The notes below the pieces were generated by a model. It searched no databases, was not told the origin of the DNA, and was given only the letters and a program-made list of their open reading frames with translations. From Zygnema cylindricum (taxonomy: Eukaryota > Streptophyta > Zygnematophyceae > Zygnematales > Zygnemataceae), in NCBI GenBank assembly GCA_037447655.1, contig JBBHKE010003324.1, forward strand, positions 248,001 through 312,000: a stretch of 64,000 nt of DNA, given 5' to 3'. Each line of letters starts with the position of its first letter. The first letter of the stretch is position 1. The translations under genes were made by a program, and so were the position numbers. This document shows positions 11,901 to 22,277 of the stretch, in pieces.

Positions 11901-13344
11901 CCTCAAAACTAGCAGTAAAGACTCCTTCCCTAGTGCTAGTAAAAAAACCCTTATCATCTAATACAGATGTAGAGATAAGGTTTTTGTTCAGCTCTAGGAT
12001 AAACAATACATCGGAGAATGTTAATATGGATGTCTTTCCTTCTACTAACACTTTCAGATCTACCGATCCTACAAGAGTAGTGGTGACTATCCTCCCATCC
12101 CCGTACTCTATCTCTACGGTGGGAATCTTTCTTATCTTAGTGAACAGGTGCCTATCCTTACACATGTGCATGGAGGCACCTAAATCTATAATCCAACCTG
12201 CTTCACCTTTCAATCCACCGTAAGCACATTTCTGCCTTCGTGGGATTTCGACCTCGTTTTTCGCCTCCAACTCCTCATCCAAAAGGAGCTCATCGTCCTC
12301 GTCCTCGGATTCCGCCTCAAGTACCTGTGTGACAAGGGCCTTTTTCTTTCCTCTCGGGGTACCACCGGTCTGCCCCTCCTTTAACCGAAGCTCGGTTAGC
12401 TTGGTGCACTCTGCCATATAGTGCACCGGTTTCTTACAAAAATGACATAAACCTTTGGGAGCCCTTGGTTCGAACTCGCCAACCTGTTTTTTCTGCTCCC
12501 TACCCCCATAGTTTCCGACTGGTTTTCGGGAATCCTTGTTCCTCCAATCGGTCGCAGTTGCCAAGGCTTGGCCTCTCTTTCCTCCCCTTCGGATCTCAAT
12601 CGTATTCTCTCGAACAAGAATCATCCCTACCACTGAGTTCCATATCCACCTTGAGTCCGGCAAGTCCTACACACGGTTGACTATGTTCTCGAACTCATCA
12701 GGTAATTTCATTAGTAAACAGTTAACCATTTCTTTTTCACTAAAAACTTTACCCGCACTCTCTAGCTCCATGAAGAGTGTAGCAAGCTCATTGCAAAAAT
12801 CCAACATATTTCCCCCTTTGTATACATACTCCTTAACTTTCTGATCAGCGAACTGTTGTTGCTGAATCGTACCACTTCGATACATCTCTATGAGAGCCAT
12901 CCAAAGATCGGATGCCCTCTCTACCTGCAAATGAGGACATGCAAGTCCTTGAGTGAGATGGCGTAGGATGAAGTGCTTTGCCGCCATATTGTTGAAGTCC
13001 CACGTTTCAGTATCATTCTCCTCATTCCTCAGAATAGGTGACATGAATGCTAAACCAGTTGCTATTAATGTGGTCGCCTCCTTCTCCTTTCCTTTGTCCA
13101 CCACCTCTCCTTCCTTTGTTTCCTCCGTTGAAGGTGAATCCTCTTTCCTGGTGAATCTACTTCCTTTAAACCCTGGAGGAATTCTAAGACTTGATAGACG
13201 CCCCAATCGTCCACTCACTATCCCCCAAAACCTTTTTTCGCATAGAGCTCCTATCATCATACTTTCCCAGTATATGAAGCCAGTTCCATTAAAGATTGGT
13301 ACCCTAGAGGGTGGGCCCATAACTTGAAACTCTGAGACCTCCAT
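8987..13344 (-). pseudogene. Copia Gag-Pol polyprotein, family B, with stops and one frameshift
   Basis: All domains are present in copia order on the minus strand. They are Gag from the LTR-borne ATG at 13344; a zinc knuckle CHFCKKPVHYMAEC near 12410-12450; a protease start IIDLGASMHM (the catalytic DSG is changed to DLG) near 12190; an integrase with HKRLGHVN/CSGCAQGK, VHTDIWGP, SDNGGEYTS and NGVAERLNRT; a reverse transcriptase with YVDDLLVLS near 9970; and an RNase H with YSDASYGD, STMEAEYMA and FCDNQAAI, ending near 8987. Defects are a TAG near 12667 (Q in the related copy), a one-base deletion near 10610, a TAA at 10181-10183 (Q to stop) and two adjacent TAGs near 9671-9676. The polyprotein would normally supply particle, protease, integrase and reverse transcriptase; this copy is dead. 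Confidence 0.95.
13309..13324 (-). other. Primer-binding site of family B element
   Basis: AGTTATGGGCCCACC on the minus strand, directly after the LTR end (TTTCA). It is the half-tRNA type, complementary to the anticodon loop region of initiator tRNA-Met, with one mismatch at its first base. Confidence 0.75.
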
Positions 13345-14370
13345 AAGTCCTCAGAGTGGACAGCTTCCAAGAAGCCTGTAGGATAATCCTGACCCCTTTG
13401 TGTTTAAGCAAAAATAACTGCCACCCTGGCAGATAAAAACTCTGACCACCTTCACCCCTGTGAAGACAAGACTCCCCTGAGTCGATAGCAAAAAGAATCT
13501 CTGAATTTGCTCCCCTGAGCTGTAAGTTATGAAGGGTCAAAGTTGACCTTTTGTACAGAAGCTCTTTGGGAGAGAGGGTCCTTCTCCTAATTTTTCTAAG
13601 TCCTATCTCTCTCACAGACTCTATCTACTGATGTACGGAACCAATCGGAATACAGTTCCGTACGCAAAAGTACATCTGCCGGTGTACTTTATGTACGAAC
13701 ATTGTACGACATGTCCCAAATGTCGACACATGTCATATCCGGATTCGGTGCCATAATCTCTGGAGATTCCACGATCCAATGTAATTTCGCCACGCGTCAT
13801 CCGATGTGGCGATGACCACAAACCGCCGAAATCTTCCTCCGCGATCTCGGCGCTAATTCCGGCCGTCCGATTAGAATCTAATTTAATCGTAGCCGTAATA
13901 AATACATGCGCGGTATTCGTTTCACTTACGAAATAAAATGCGCGATATTGATTTTGTGAATGTACCGAATTCCGTACTTATACATTACCGGATCTATGTA
14001 TACCGTACACAGTTATAGTTAAATGATTTAACTTACGTATTAATGCTTAAATTAATATCGTACTATATGCTACGTAAGACTACTTCTAGACCTAACGGCT
14101 AAGGCTACCGGCTATCTACTGTCTGTCGGCCGGCAGGTACCAGGATCAAATCCTGTGGCCGGATTACCTTTTAGTACATAATCCCTAAACTAGTATAAAT
14201 TTCCCGTAAACCTCAGGATAGCCTAGGTAGCCATGGCTCTAGCTTCCTCTCCAATTTCTCAGTGACTGCGACAAGTTTGAGAGTTGGAGAGAGAAGTTAG
14301 AGGTAGACTGCCTCGGCTTCTTTATTTCTATTCAGACCTAGAAAATACTTTAAAACCATTAGTTTCTACA
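13325..14370 (-). repeat. 5' LTR of family B element
   Basis: 1046 bp, TGTAGAAACT to TTTCA on the minus strand. The gag ATG (13342-13344) lies inside it. It holds a CTTGTCGCAGTCACTGA motif shared with the family A LTR (family C has CTTGTCGTAGTCACTGA), followed by an AGCCATGGCT box shared with family A. Confidence 0.9.
14095..14165 (+). other. Antisense tRNA-like module in family B LTR
   Basis: CCTAACGGCTAAGGC resembles a tRNA-Arg-type D-arm (CCTAATGGATAAGGC), and CAGGATCAAATCCTG resembles a T-arm. It is opposite in strand to the element, as in families A and C. Confidence 0.5.
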
Positions 14371-14563
14371 TATATCAACTTGGAGTCGGCACTATCTAGA
14401 TTAGCTTCTTTTGGATCTGCATACTCTGAGGGCCAATGGAGGTCTCAGAGTTTCACATCTTTAAATTAATATGGCGTCATATATGTGCATCGCTTTTCTA
14501 AGACTTATTGGATAAGGCGCATGGCTAGTCCTATGGCGGTCATCCAGAGGTCGTTGGATCAAT
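14371..14563. repeat. 193-bp duplicated block, right copy
   Basis: Family A LTR tail (14371-14455) followed by family C LTR sequence. Nearly identical to 7782-7974. It continues smoothly into the rest of the C LTR, so this is the original location. Confidence 0.9.
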
Positions 14564-14729
14564 TCCCACAACTGGCAGACTATGTTTTGCAAAAACAATA
14601 TTAGTGATCTGCCTGTTTCTTTAGCAGCTAGAGGCAACCATGGCTGCCTCCAGGTCCTCGGTGACTACGACAAGTATGAGGGCTGCAGTAAGGTCACAAA
14701 AGAGACTACAAAATACCTCTTTTTCAACA
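14456..14729 (-). repeat. Family C 3' LTR, proximal piece
   Basis: Starts TGTTGAAAA at 14729 on the minus strand, just downstream of the RNase H stop. Aligns to 20010-20284 of the C 5' LTR. Confidence 0.85.
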
Positions 14730-15830
14730 CTCCGTTTACTTTCTAGTCTATCTTTTGCTTCAGTCCACACTTCTCCCTACAAAATATCAATTTAGGAGAA
14801 GGAACCGGTTTAGTCATCATATCTGCTACCATTTCACCATCTGGTCTATATTCCAAACTAATGATTTTATTCTCAACTTTCTCCCTAACAAAGCTCAAAC
14901 GAATATCCATGTGTTTTACTTTAAAATGATGCTTAGTGTTTGCTGCAATTGCAATTGCAGCTTGATTATCACAAAATATCTTTTGTACACCATTCTTCAT
15001 GTATCCCATTTGTTGAAGCAAAGATTTCACCCACATTAATACTTTCACAGCAGAACAAGAGGCCATATACTCAGCCTAAATGGTGGACTGAGCAATCACC
15101 TTTTGTTGCTTACTGCTCCAACAACAAGCCCCATTCCCAACATACAACACATACCCAGAATTACACCTCCTCATCGGAGCATCCCCATAACTGGCATCAC
15201 TCCAAGTAGTGATGTCAGTGTCATCCCCACCCAGATGCAATCACAAATCTCTCGTTCCTACCAAATACCGCATGACCCTTTTGGCCGCTTCCCAATCTTT
15301 CTTCCTAGGATCATTCAGACTCCTGCTTAATACTCCCACAACTGCAGCTATATCAGATCAAACTACCGACAACTTGTCTGTACGGAATAGTTTGCATGAA
15401 CTTGCTTTCCTCAAGTCCTAGCTCATTATCCAAGATCAAGACTCCCTCCTCTGAGCTCCCCTCATTTCCCTTCTTTAAGTCCATTGGAGTCGTACAGCTA
15501 TTTGCTTTTTCCATTTGAAATTTTTCAAGCTTATTCCGAACTGCTTCCTTTTGAGTTAGTCTAATTGTTTTCTTTTCTCTATCCCTCTCCATTTGAATTC
15601 CCAAAATGTACTTTGCCTCCCCCAAATCTTTCATTTCAAATCTACTCTTTAGATCTTTTTTCAATCTATTAATTTTCACCATTGATTTACTCAAAACAAG
15701 CAAATCATCAACATATATGGCAATGAAAATTATACCTTCTTCATCCTCAAATAAGTAGATGGAATGATCCGAACTGATTCGGATATATCCCAAACTTGTC
15801 AAAAACTCGTCCAGCTTTTTGTTCCATTGG

Positions 15831-16222
15831 CGTGGAGCTTGCTTTAGTCCATAAAGGGACCTTATCAATCTGCACACCTTGCTCTCCTCTCCTTTCTCCA
15901 CAAATCCTTCCGGTTGTCGCATGAAGATCTCTTCTTCCAACTCTCCGTGTAAGAAAGCGGTTTTGATGTCCATCTGGTGCACTTCAATGTTTTCCGCTGC
16001 CACGAGACTAAGTAGAATGCAGACCGCGTGGAGCTTGCTTTAGTCCATAAAGGGACTTTATCAATCTGCACACCTTGCTCTCCTCTCCTTTCTCCACAAA
16101 TCCTTCCGGTTGTCGCATGAAGATCTCTTCTTCCAACTCTCCGTGTAAGAAAGCGGTTTTGATGTCCATCTGGTGCACTTTCATGTTTTCCGCTGCCACG
16201 AGACTAAGTAGAATGCAGACCG
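15831..16222. repeat. 196-bp tandem duplication in the reverse transcriptase region
   Basis: 15831-16026 is repeated at 16027-16222 with few differences. Because 196 is not a multiple of three it shifts the frame. Confidence 0.93.
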
Positions 16223-19200
16223 AGGGGAATCTAACAATTGGAGCAAAAGTCTCCTCATAATCGATTCCCTCCTTTTGTGTGAACCCCTTTGCCACTAATC
16301 CGGCTTTGTATCGCTCGATAGTGTTATCTGGATTGAGCTTCAACTTAAACACCCACTTGCACCCTATTGGTTTTCTATCCGGAGGACAATCCACCAACTC
16401 CCAAGTGTTTGCTTCCATAATGGAAGCCATCACATCATTAATAGCTGTCACCCATCTACCACCTTCCAGACTATTAACAGCTTCTGAGTAAGTCTCGGGT
16501 TCGCTCAAATGTGATACCTTAGTTACCTTGTTGTTCACTTGTCTCTCTTGAAGTCTCTTGCTGCTTCTCCTTCCTCCTTCAAATTTCGACGCCGGGATGG
16601 AGGGTAATCTCGGGTTCCTCCGAACAACTTCACCTTCTCCCCTATCCGTGGAGTCCATCTCCGGTCGTTCATCGTCCATTTCCAGTATTTCCTCGTTTTC
16701 TTCCTCGGTTTGAATCGGAAGTTGTGACTCCAAAAGAGGGTCACTCTCGGTCAGATTTTTCTCTTCCTCTGCACGGTCAGGCTGAACCAGAGTTCGGTTA
16801 CTAAAAGTGCATCTAACTCACTTTCGAATTCAATTCTAATTCTGACCGGTTTAGTGTACTTAAAGGGATCCATGGATTTTCCTTCATCCATAACTACCAA
16901 ATGTTTTACTAGAATTATGTTTTCTCTTCCGAGATCATAAACTCTATACCCTTTTACGTTCTCATCATACCCCAAGTATCCCGGCTTTCCTCTAGCATCT
17001 AACTTCTAATCAGATTTTTCTGTGTTTAAACTAAACACTTGACTTCCAAACACCTTTAAGTGTGATATATTAGGTTTTCTCCCAGTCCATCTTTCTTAAG
17101 GTGTTTGGCCTTTTACAGCTGAGGTAAGGACTCTATTTTTGAGATAGTAAGCACAATTCATAGCTTCTGCCCAAAAAAATTTCCTTATTTTTTTATCCAT
17201 CAACATACTTTCCTTATTTTTTTATCCGTCAACATACTACGGGCACTATCACTTAATGTCCGATTTAGTCTCTCGGCTACACCATTTTGTTCTGGGTTCT
17301 TTGGGATAGTCTTTTGGTGTTGAACCCCTTCATCTTTTAAGTTATCCTTAAACTCATTAGAAGTGAATTCCCCACAATTATCACTTCTCACTCTCTTTAT
17401 AGGTGTCTTATGAAGCTTTTCACTCCATGATTTATATTCTTTAAAATAAGCCGATGCCTCAGATTTGTTCTTCAAGAAATATACTCTAGAGTATCTAGAC
17501 CAATTATCAGTGATAGTAAGCATAAATCTTTTCCCTCCAACTGATGGGACTTTGGCGGGTCCCCATATGTCAATGTGAACCAAATCTTAAACCTTTTCAC
17601 CCTTATATGTTGCGGCTTTTGGAAAAAGCAATCTGTGAGCTTTTCCTTGAGCACACCCACTACAATCATCTAAAATCTCAATATCTTCAAAATGTATGCC
17701 CTCAACTACACCCATTTTCTTCATTTCCTTTAATCTGTCTAAATGCACATGTCCCAATCTTTTATGCCACATCATCAAATCACTTACACCAGCATAGTAA
17801 ACTCCCGTCTTTCCATTACTCAAATTCAGCCTAAACATTCCTTGGCTACCCTTTTCAGCTGTGAAGTACACTTCATTCTCATAGTTAGCAACAAAGACTC
17901 CTTTCTTAGTACTAGTCTCAAAACCCTTATCATCTCAGACCGACGTAGAGATATGATTCTTGTTCAACTCTGGGATAAAATGAGCATCAGAGAAAGTGAC
18001 TATGGATGCCTTTCCATCAACCAAGACTCTCAAATCCACAGATCCCACTAACTTAGTGGTGACTATTCTCCCATCCCCATACTCTATCTCTACAGTAGGG
18101 ATCTTTCTCATTTTGGTAAACAATGGCTTTTAACTACACATATGCATAGAGGCTCCCGAATCAATAATCCATCATTCTTTAGGAGCTTCTCTTACTCCAC
18201 CGAAAGCACACTTTTGCCTCCTTGGAATCTCCGGCTCACCTTTCACCTCCAGCTCCTCGTTGAGGAGGAGTTCTCCATCGTCCTCATCGGAGTCCTCTCC
18301 GATGACTTGTGTTGCCACAAATGCCTTCATTTTCTTTGCGGCTGGTTTTCCGACCTGTTCCTCCTTCAATCTCAACTCTGTCAGTTTAGTACACTCCGCC
18401 ATGTAATGTCTCGGCTTATTACAAAAGTGACAAAGCCCCTTCGTAGGCCTCGATCCGGATCCTTCCGATTGATTTCTTCTTCCCCCTCCACCAAAGTTTC
18501 CATAAGGTTTCTAGGAATCCTTATCTCCCCATTTAGTTCCAGCAGCCAATGCCCGAACACTCTTTACTCCTCTTTGAATCTCAATTGTGTTTTCCCGAAC
18601 CAAAATCATTCCCCCAACGGAGTTCCAGATCCATCGATGATCTGGCAAGTCGTGAACCCTGTTAACAAAGTTTTCATAATCATATGGGAGTTTCATCAAC
18701 AAAGTATTCACCTTCTATTTCTCGGTCTCCCTCTTCCTTGCACACTCTAACTCCATAAATAACCCGGCAAAGTCATTACAAAAATCTAACATCTTTCCCC
18801 TTTAGTACCCATAAGCCTGTACCTTCTGATCTGCCAACTTCTGCTGCTGAGTTGTACCACTCTTGTAAATGTTGACAAGTGCCTCCCACAACTCGTCCGC
18901 CCTGTCCACATGAAGATGAGGTGTAGCCACTGCCTGGGTGAGACGCCCAAGAATAAAATGAGTCGCCACGGTATTGTTGAAATCCCAGATTTCACTATCA
19001 TTAGCCTCGGTTTTCTGAACACCTGCTGCCAAAACCGATCCAGTAGGCATCGGTGTAAGTTTCTCCTTCCCCTTCTCCTTCCCTATGTCCGACACGATGC
19101 TCTCTCCAACATCCTCTTCCGCCTCTGCCCCCGCAGATCCTCCTGTGAACCGAGATCCTCCAAACCCTGGTGGAACTCCCAACTTTGCGGATGGCCGACG

Positions 19201-19306
19201 CACACGACCACTCACAATGCCCCATAGCCGTTTTTCAACTAGTGCACCCCTTATCATGGTTTCCCAATAAATGAACCCTGTTCCATTAAAAATGGGCACC
19301 CTAGAG

Positions 19307-19321
19307 GGTGGGCCCATAACC
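19307..19321 (-). other. Primer-binding site of family C element
   Basis: GGTTATGGGCCCACC on the minus strand, next to the LTR end (TTACA). Half-tRNA type, matching the initiator tRNA-Met anticodon stem-loop. Confidence 0.8.
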
Positions 19322-20284
19322 TGTAATTCTGTGACCTCCATTGGTACACAGAATGTCCAGCTTATGTGAAGCCTCTAGGATAGTATATGCACTTTTGACT
19401 TCAACAAGTCCCACCCTGGGACGCAAAAACATTCACCAACTACACCCTTGTGTAGCCTGGACTCCCCTGAGTCCGCAGCAAAAAGAATCAGTGAATTTGC
19501 TCACCTAAGCATTAAGTTATGGCTGACCAAATTTGGTCCATAAATACAGGTGCTCTCTGGGAGAGAGGCTCAAAAACCGAAAAACAATCTAAGTCCTAAG
19601 CTACCTCTCTAAATCTATCTCTAAGGTACTAGACGAATCATATTACTGTAAAGTACAAGAAGGTACAGGTACCGCTGTACTTCTTGTACGGCCATAGTAC
19701 GGCATGGCCAGTCCGCTGACGCGTGTCAGTTCCGGAGCCGTAGTTGCTCCTCCCGTAATGTCCGCTGTCCAACCACATGTTGCCACGTGTCATCCGCCGA
19801 CATCTGCTCCGCAAACCGCCAAATGTCTATTCCGATATTCCGGCCCCACTGTGAGTCGTTCGATCTAGACATTTTAACTTCGTCTGTCAAAATTAAATGT
19901 TAATTCGTAATTTTCGTGCGATCTCGATTTGGTGCGACGCGGTATGTTTCCATGCATAAATCGTTCCGTAACTTGTTTAAATGAAATGTCCGGTGTTGTA
20001 CGACTTTAAATTATTATCGCGCAATATACATGTATCGAATCTTCAAGGCTTACTGGATAAGGCGTACGGTTGTTCCGTACGATGATCATTCACAGGTCAC
20101 TGGGTCAATTCTCACAAGGTGCAGTAATATATTTTGCAAAGATAAAACTGCCCTTACTGATCTGCGTGTCTCCTTTAGCTGCAGCAGTCAGCCATGGCTT
20201 TATACAGGTCCTCAGTGACTACGACAAGTGTGAGGGCTGCAGTAAGTCCATAAGAAAGACTACAAAATACCTCCATTTTCAACA
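19322..20284 (-). repeat. Family C 5' LTR
   Basis: 963 bp, TGTTGAAAAT to ATTACA on the minus strand. Contains the gag ATG (19339-19341). The shared motif CTTGTCGTAGTCACTGA lies near 20212-20230. Confidence 0.88.
20055..20118 (+). other. Antisense tRNA-like module in family C LTR
   Basis: CTTACTGGATAAGGCG closely resembles the D-arm of plant tRNA-Arg. GTACG GTTGTTC CGTAC forms a 5-bp stem with a 7-base loop, as in an anticodon arm, and TGGGTCAATTCTCA is T-arm-like. Similar copies lie at about 7908-7974 and 14497-14566. Confidence 0.5.
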
Positions 20285-20329
20285 TTTTGGATTATCCGTA
20301 CTGTAGTTCAAACAAACTGTACAAATGCG

Positions 20330-20420
20330 GATATAATACATCATAGTACAGTACATTACGGTACAGTACAGTACTGTACTGTACAGTACCTGTACTGTAC
20401 TGTACTGTACTGTGGTACAT
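20330..20420. repeat. GTACAGTACTGTAC palindromic tract
   Basis: Repeated, self-complementary TACAGTAC and TACTGTAC units. A second block lies at 21069-21121. They flank the MITE at 20540-20995. Nothing coding is visible. Confidence 0.8.
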
Positions 20421-20539
20421 TTTGTACTATATTAAAAGTTAAAACTATTTGATTTTGATCATATTAAATTTGAAACATACAACGAGTACGATACTGTACA
20501 GTAGCGTAAACAATTCTAGTCATATTGTATTGTTTTTTT

Positions 20540-20995
20540 CATAGTTCAAAAGTAGGTGACCTTACGCCCATACAATATGCCTATTGTATGCAAAACATAC
20601 AATATGGCCTTAAGACCCATATTGTATTGGCCGAAAATGAAATAAAATAGTAACAAGGTTGAGTTGCACATGGATCGATAGAGAATTAAACGTCATGTCT
20701 AAAATTGAAAAAAAAATCGGACAAAAAAATATTTTTCTGTGAGTTTTGAGCGACTTTTTTTTTAAACTGTCAGATTCGGACGATCTGGCGGTCGTTGATT
20801 AATGCAACGATCTAAGAAGATCACATGAAAAGCCCATAACACAACTTACGATAGGACTATCGTCAGATTCGGACGATCGGATGGTCGCTGATGAAAGTAG
20901 CGATCTAAGAAGATCACATGGAAAACCCGTAACACAACTTACGCTAATGGCGGCCTACAAAAGGCCTACCAAAAAACGCCTACTTTTGAACTATG
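20540..20995. mobile_element. MITE with 17-bp terminal inverted repeats
   Basis: CATAGTTCAAAAGTAGG at 20540 is inverted as CCTACTTTTGAACTATG ending at 20995. The inside holds a hairpin (ATACAATATG units near 20570-20630) and a roughly 95-bp tandem repeat (20767-20950) with ACGATCTAAGAAGATCACATG-like cores. The target duplication is unclear because both flanks are T-rich. Superfamily not assigned. Confidence 0.65.
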
Positions 20996-21068
20996 GAATT
21001 TTTCATTTGATTCTTTCGACCTCTCTGCAACCTGTACGAACAATTCAGAATTTAATTTTGCCCGTTGG

Positions 21069-21121
21069 TGTACTGTACTATACAGTACAATACTGTACTA
21101 TACAGTACTGTACTGTAGTTT
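21069..21121. repeat. Second GTACTGTAC palindromic tract
   Basis: Alternating GTACTGTAC and CTATACAGTAC units, related to the block at 20330-20420. Confidence 0.75.
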
Positions 21122-21229
21122 CTTTTCCTGTCCCGTAAAAGTACAGCTCACTCGATACCTCATCATAATATTGTTGCGTACATATGATTTAGTAATTGCT
21201 AATTTCGGATTTTCACAAAGCATATTTAC

Positions 21230-22135
21230 TAGTGTTGTGTATCGGTAAAAAACTTATCGCGATAACACCGATACCGATAGTTATCGGTTATCTAACGGTC
21301 AGCGGTACCGATATATCGGTCCGAGACCAACAAATTCCATATCGGCGATAACTATAAAAATATACAGTACGCATACTATAGTACCTTATTAAATACTGTA
21401 TTATGCTATTTACATTATATAGCGTGTCATGCCACGTGTACGATACTGTTCCGTAAATATTAACTGAAAATTATTACGGAAAACGCAGCACAGAAAACGT
21501 TGGCCGGTTAACTGAACAAAAATATTTACGGCGACGTACGGAATTTACAGACAAACTGGTGAACATGGAACGGAAAAAGGACGACGAACATAAAGTACAA
21601 CGGACGCAAAATAATATTCTGCGCGCCGCCGGAATTTAACGGACTACTTGGAATGAAAAAGTACGAGCGGACGACCAGCGTGAGAGCTGGCATCTCGGAA
21701 TAGCTCTTTTGGCAGCTTATGCCAAAAAAGCTGACAGGTTGACACGTGGCCGGTGTCCAGTGGATCCCAAGGAATAAAGGGACAAAGCCATGGCCTCGGA
21801 TGGGAAAGGTACATCATTTATATTGGAACCGTACCAAAACCGTACAGACGTCATGGCGGTGACTGTACTTTCTGCGCGTCCGAAGAATAAGCCGTACATA
21901 TGAGTGTACATGCCGTACATTTATATGTACGGCTCATACATTGATCTGTACGGCCCGTACATTTATCGCCGATAGTTATCGTTATCGGTGTTATCGCCGA
22001 TAAGTACCCGATATTATCGGCTACTTATCGGCGATAAGACCGATAACGATATATCGAACCAATATATCGATTATTGGGAACCCGAAAAAAGGTCCATATT
22101 GGTTATCGGTAAATGCTTACCGATACACAACACTA
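21230..22135. mobile_element. Non-autonomous hAT-type element
   Basis: 906 bp with a perfect terminal inverted repeat (TAGTGTTGTGTATCGGTAA; mirror at 22117-22135) and a perfect 8-bp target duplication ATATTTAC (21222-21229 and 22136-22143). An 8-bp duplication and a TAGTGTTG-type end are hAT hallmarks. The subterminal regions are dense in CCGATATATCGG and TATCGGCGATA palindromes. There is no transposase. The middle (21600-21790) resembles part of the solo LTR at 32335-33275. Confidence 0.88.
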
Positions 22136-22277
22136 ATATTTACGTTGAACAGGACTTTTTAGTGTCACAATTTACAAATTTGGCGTGAAACGCTCCACAT
22201 ATTGAAGAAGGAAATTTCTCTCTTTCTTGATCACTTTCCTATTCAGCCATAACTACCTACATACCGATTCAGGAGAC

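Larger units (their letters stand above)
7975..14370 (-). mobile_element. Family B copia retrotransposon
   Basis: Nearly complete element on the minus strand: 5' LTR 13325-14370, PBS 13309-13324, gag-pol 8987-13344, polypurine tract AAAATAAGGGGAG, 3' LTR 8973 down to 7975. The 3' LTR lacks its last roughly 45 bases. The right flank TATAT (14371-14375) also occurs at 7782-7786 in the family A LTR, which suggests the element first inserted there; the left junction was later rearranged or is misassembled. Confidence 0.9.
14743..19341 (-). pseudogene. Copia Gag-Pol polyprotein, family C, heavily decayed
   Basis: Reading from 19341 (ATG inside the LTR) down to 14743, pieces of every copia domain can be followed: gag, protease near 18160, the integrase HHCC (HKRLGHVH, CSGCAQGK near 17660-17760), VHIDIWGP, SDNCGEFTS (a G changed to C), NGVAERLNRT, reverse transcriptase YVDDLLVLS near 15690, RNase H FCDNQAAI near 14960 and the final CGLKQKID. 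At least nine frame breaks separate them, and a 196-bp tandem duplication (15831-16222) disrupts the reverse transcriptase. It is clearly inactive and older than the B copy. Confidence 0.92.
2760..20284 (-). mobile_element. Family C copia retrotransposon, split by nested insertions
   Basis: Its parts on the minus strand are a 5' LTR (19322-20284), an internal region (14730-19321), and a 3' LTR recovered in pieces (14456-14729, then 2760-3435, with a duplicated piece at 7867-7974). Elements A (3436-7866) and B (7975-14370) lie inside the 3' LTR. I see no matching 5-bp target duplication (ACATT left, TTTTG right). The element is therefore old or rearranged, or the left LTR piece belongs to another C copy. 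Confidence 0.7.
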
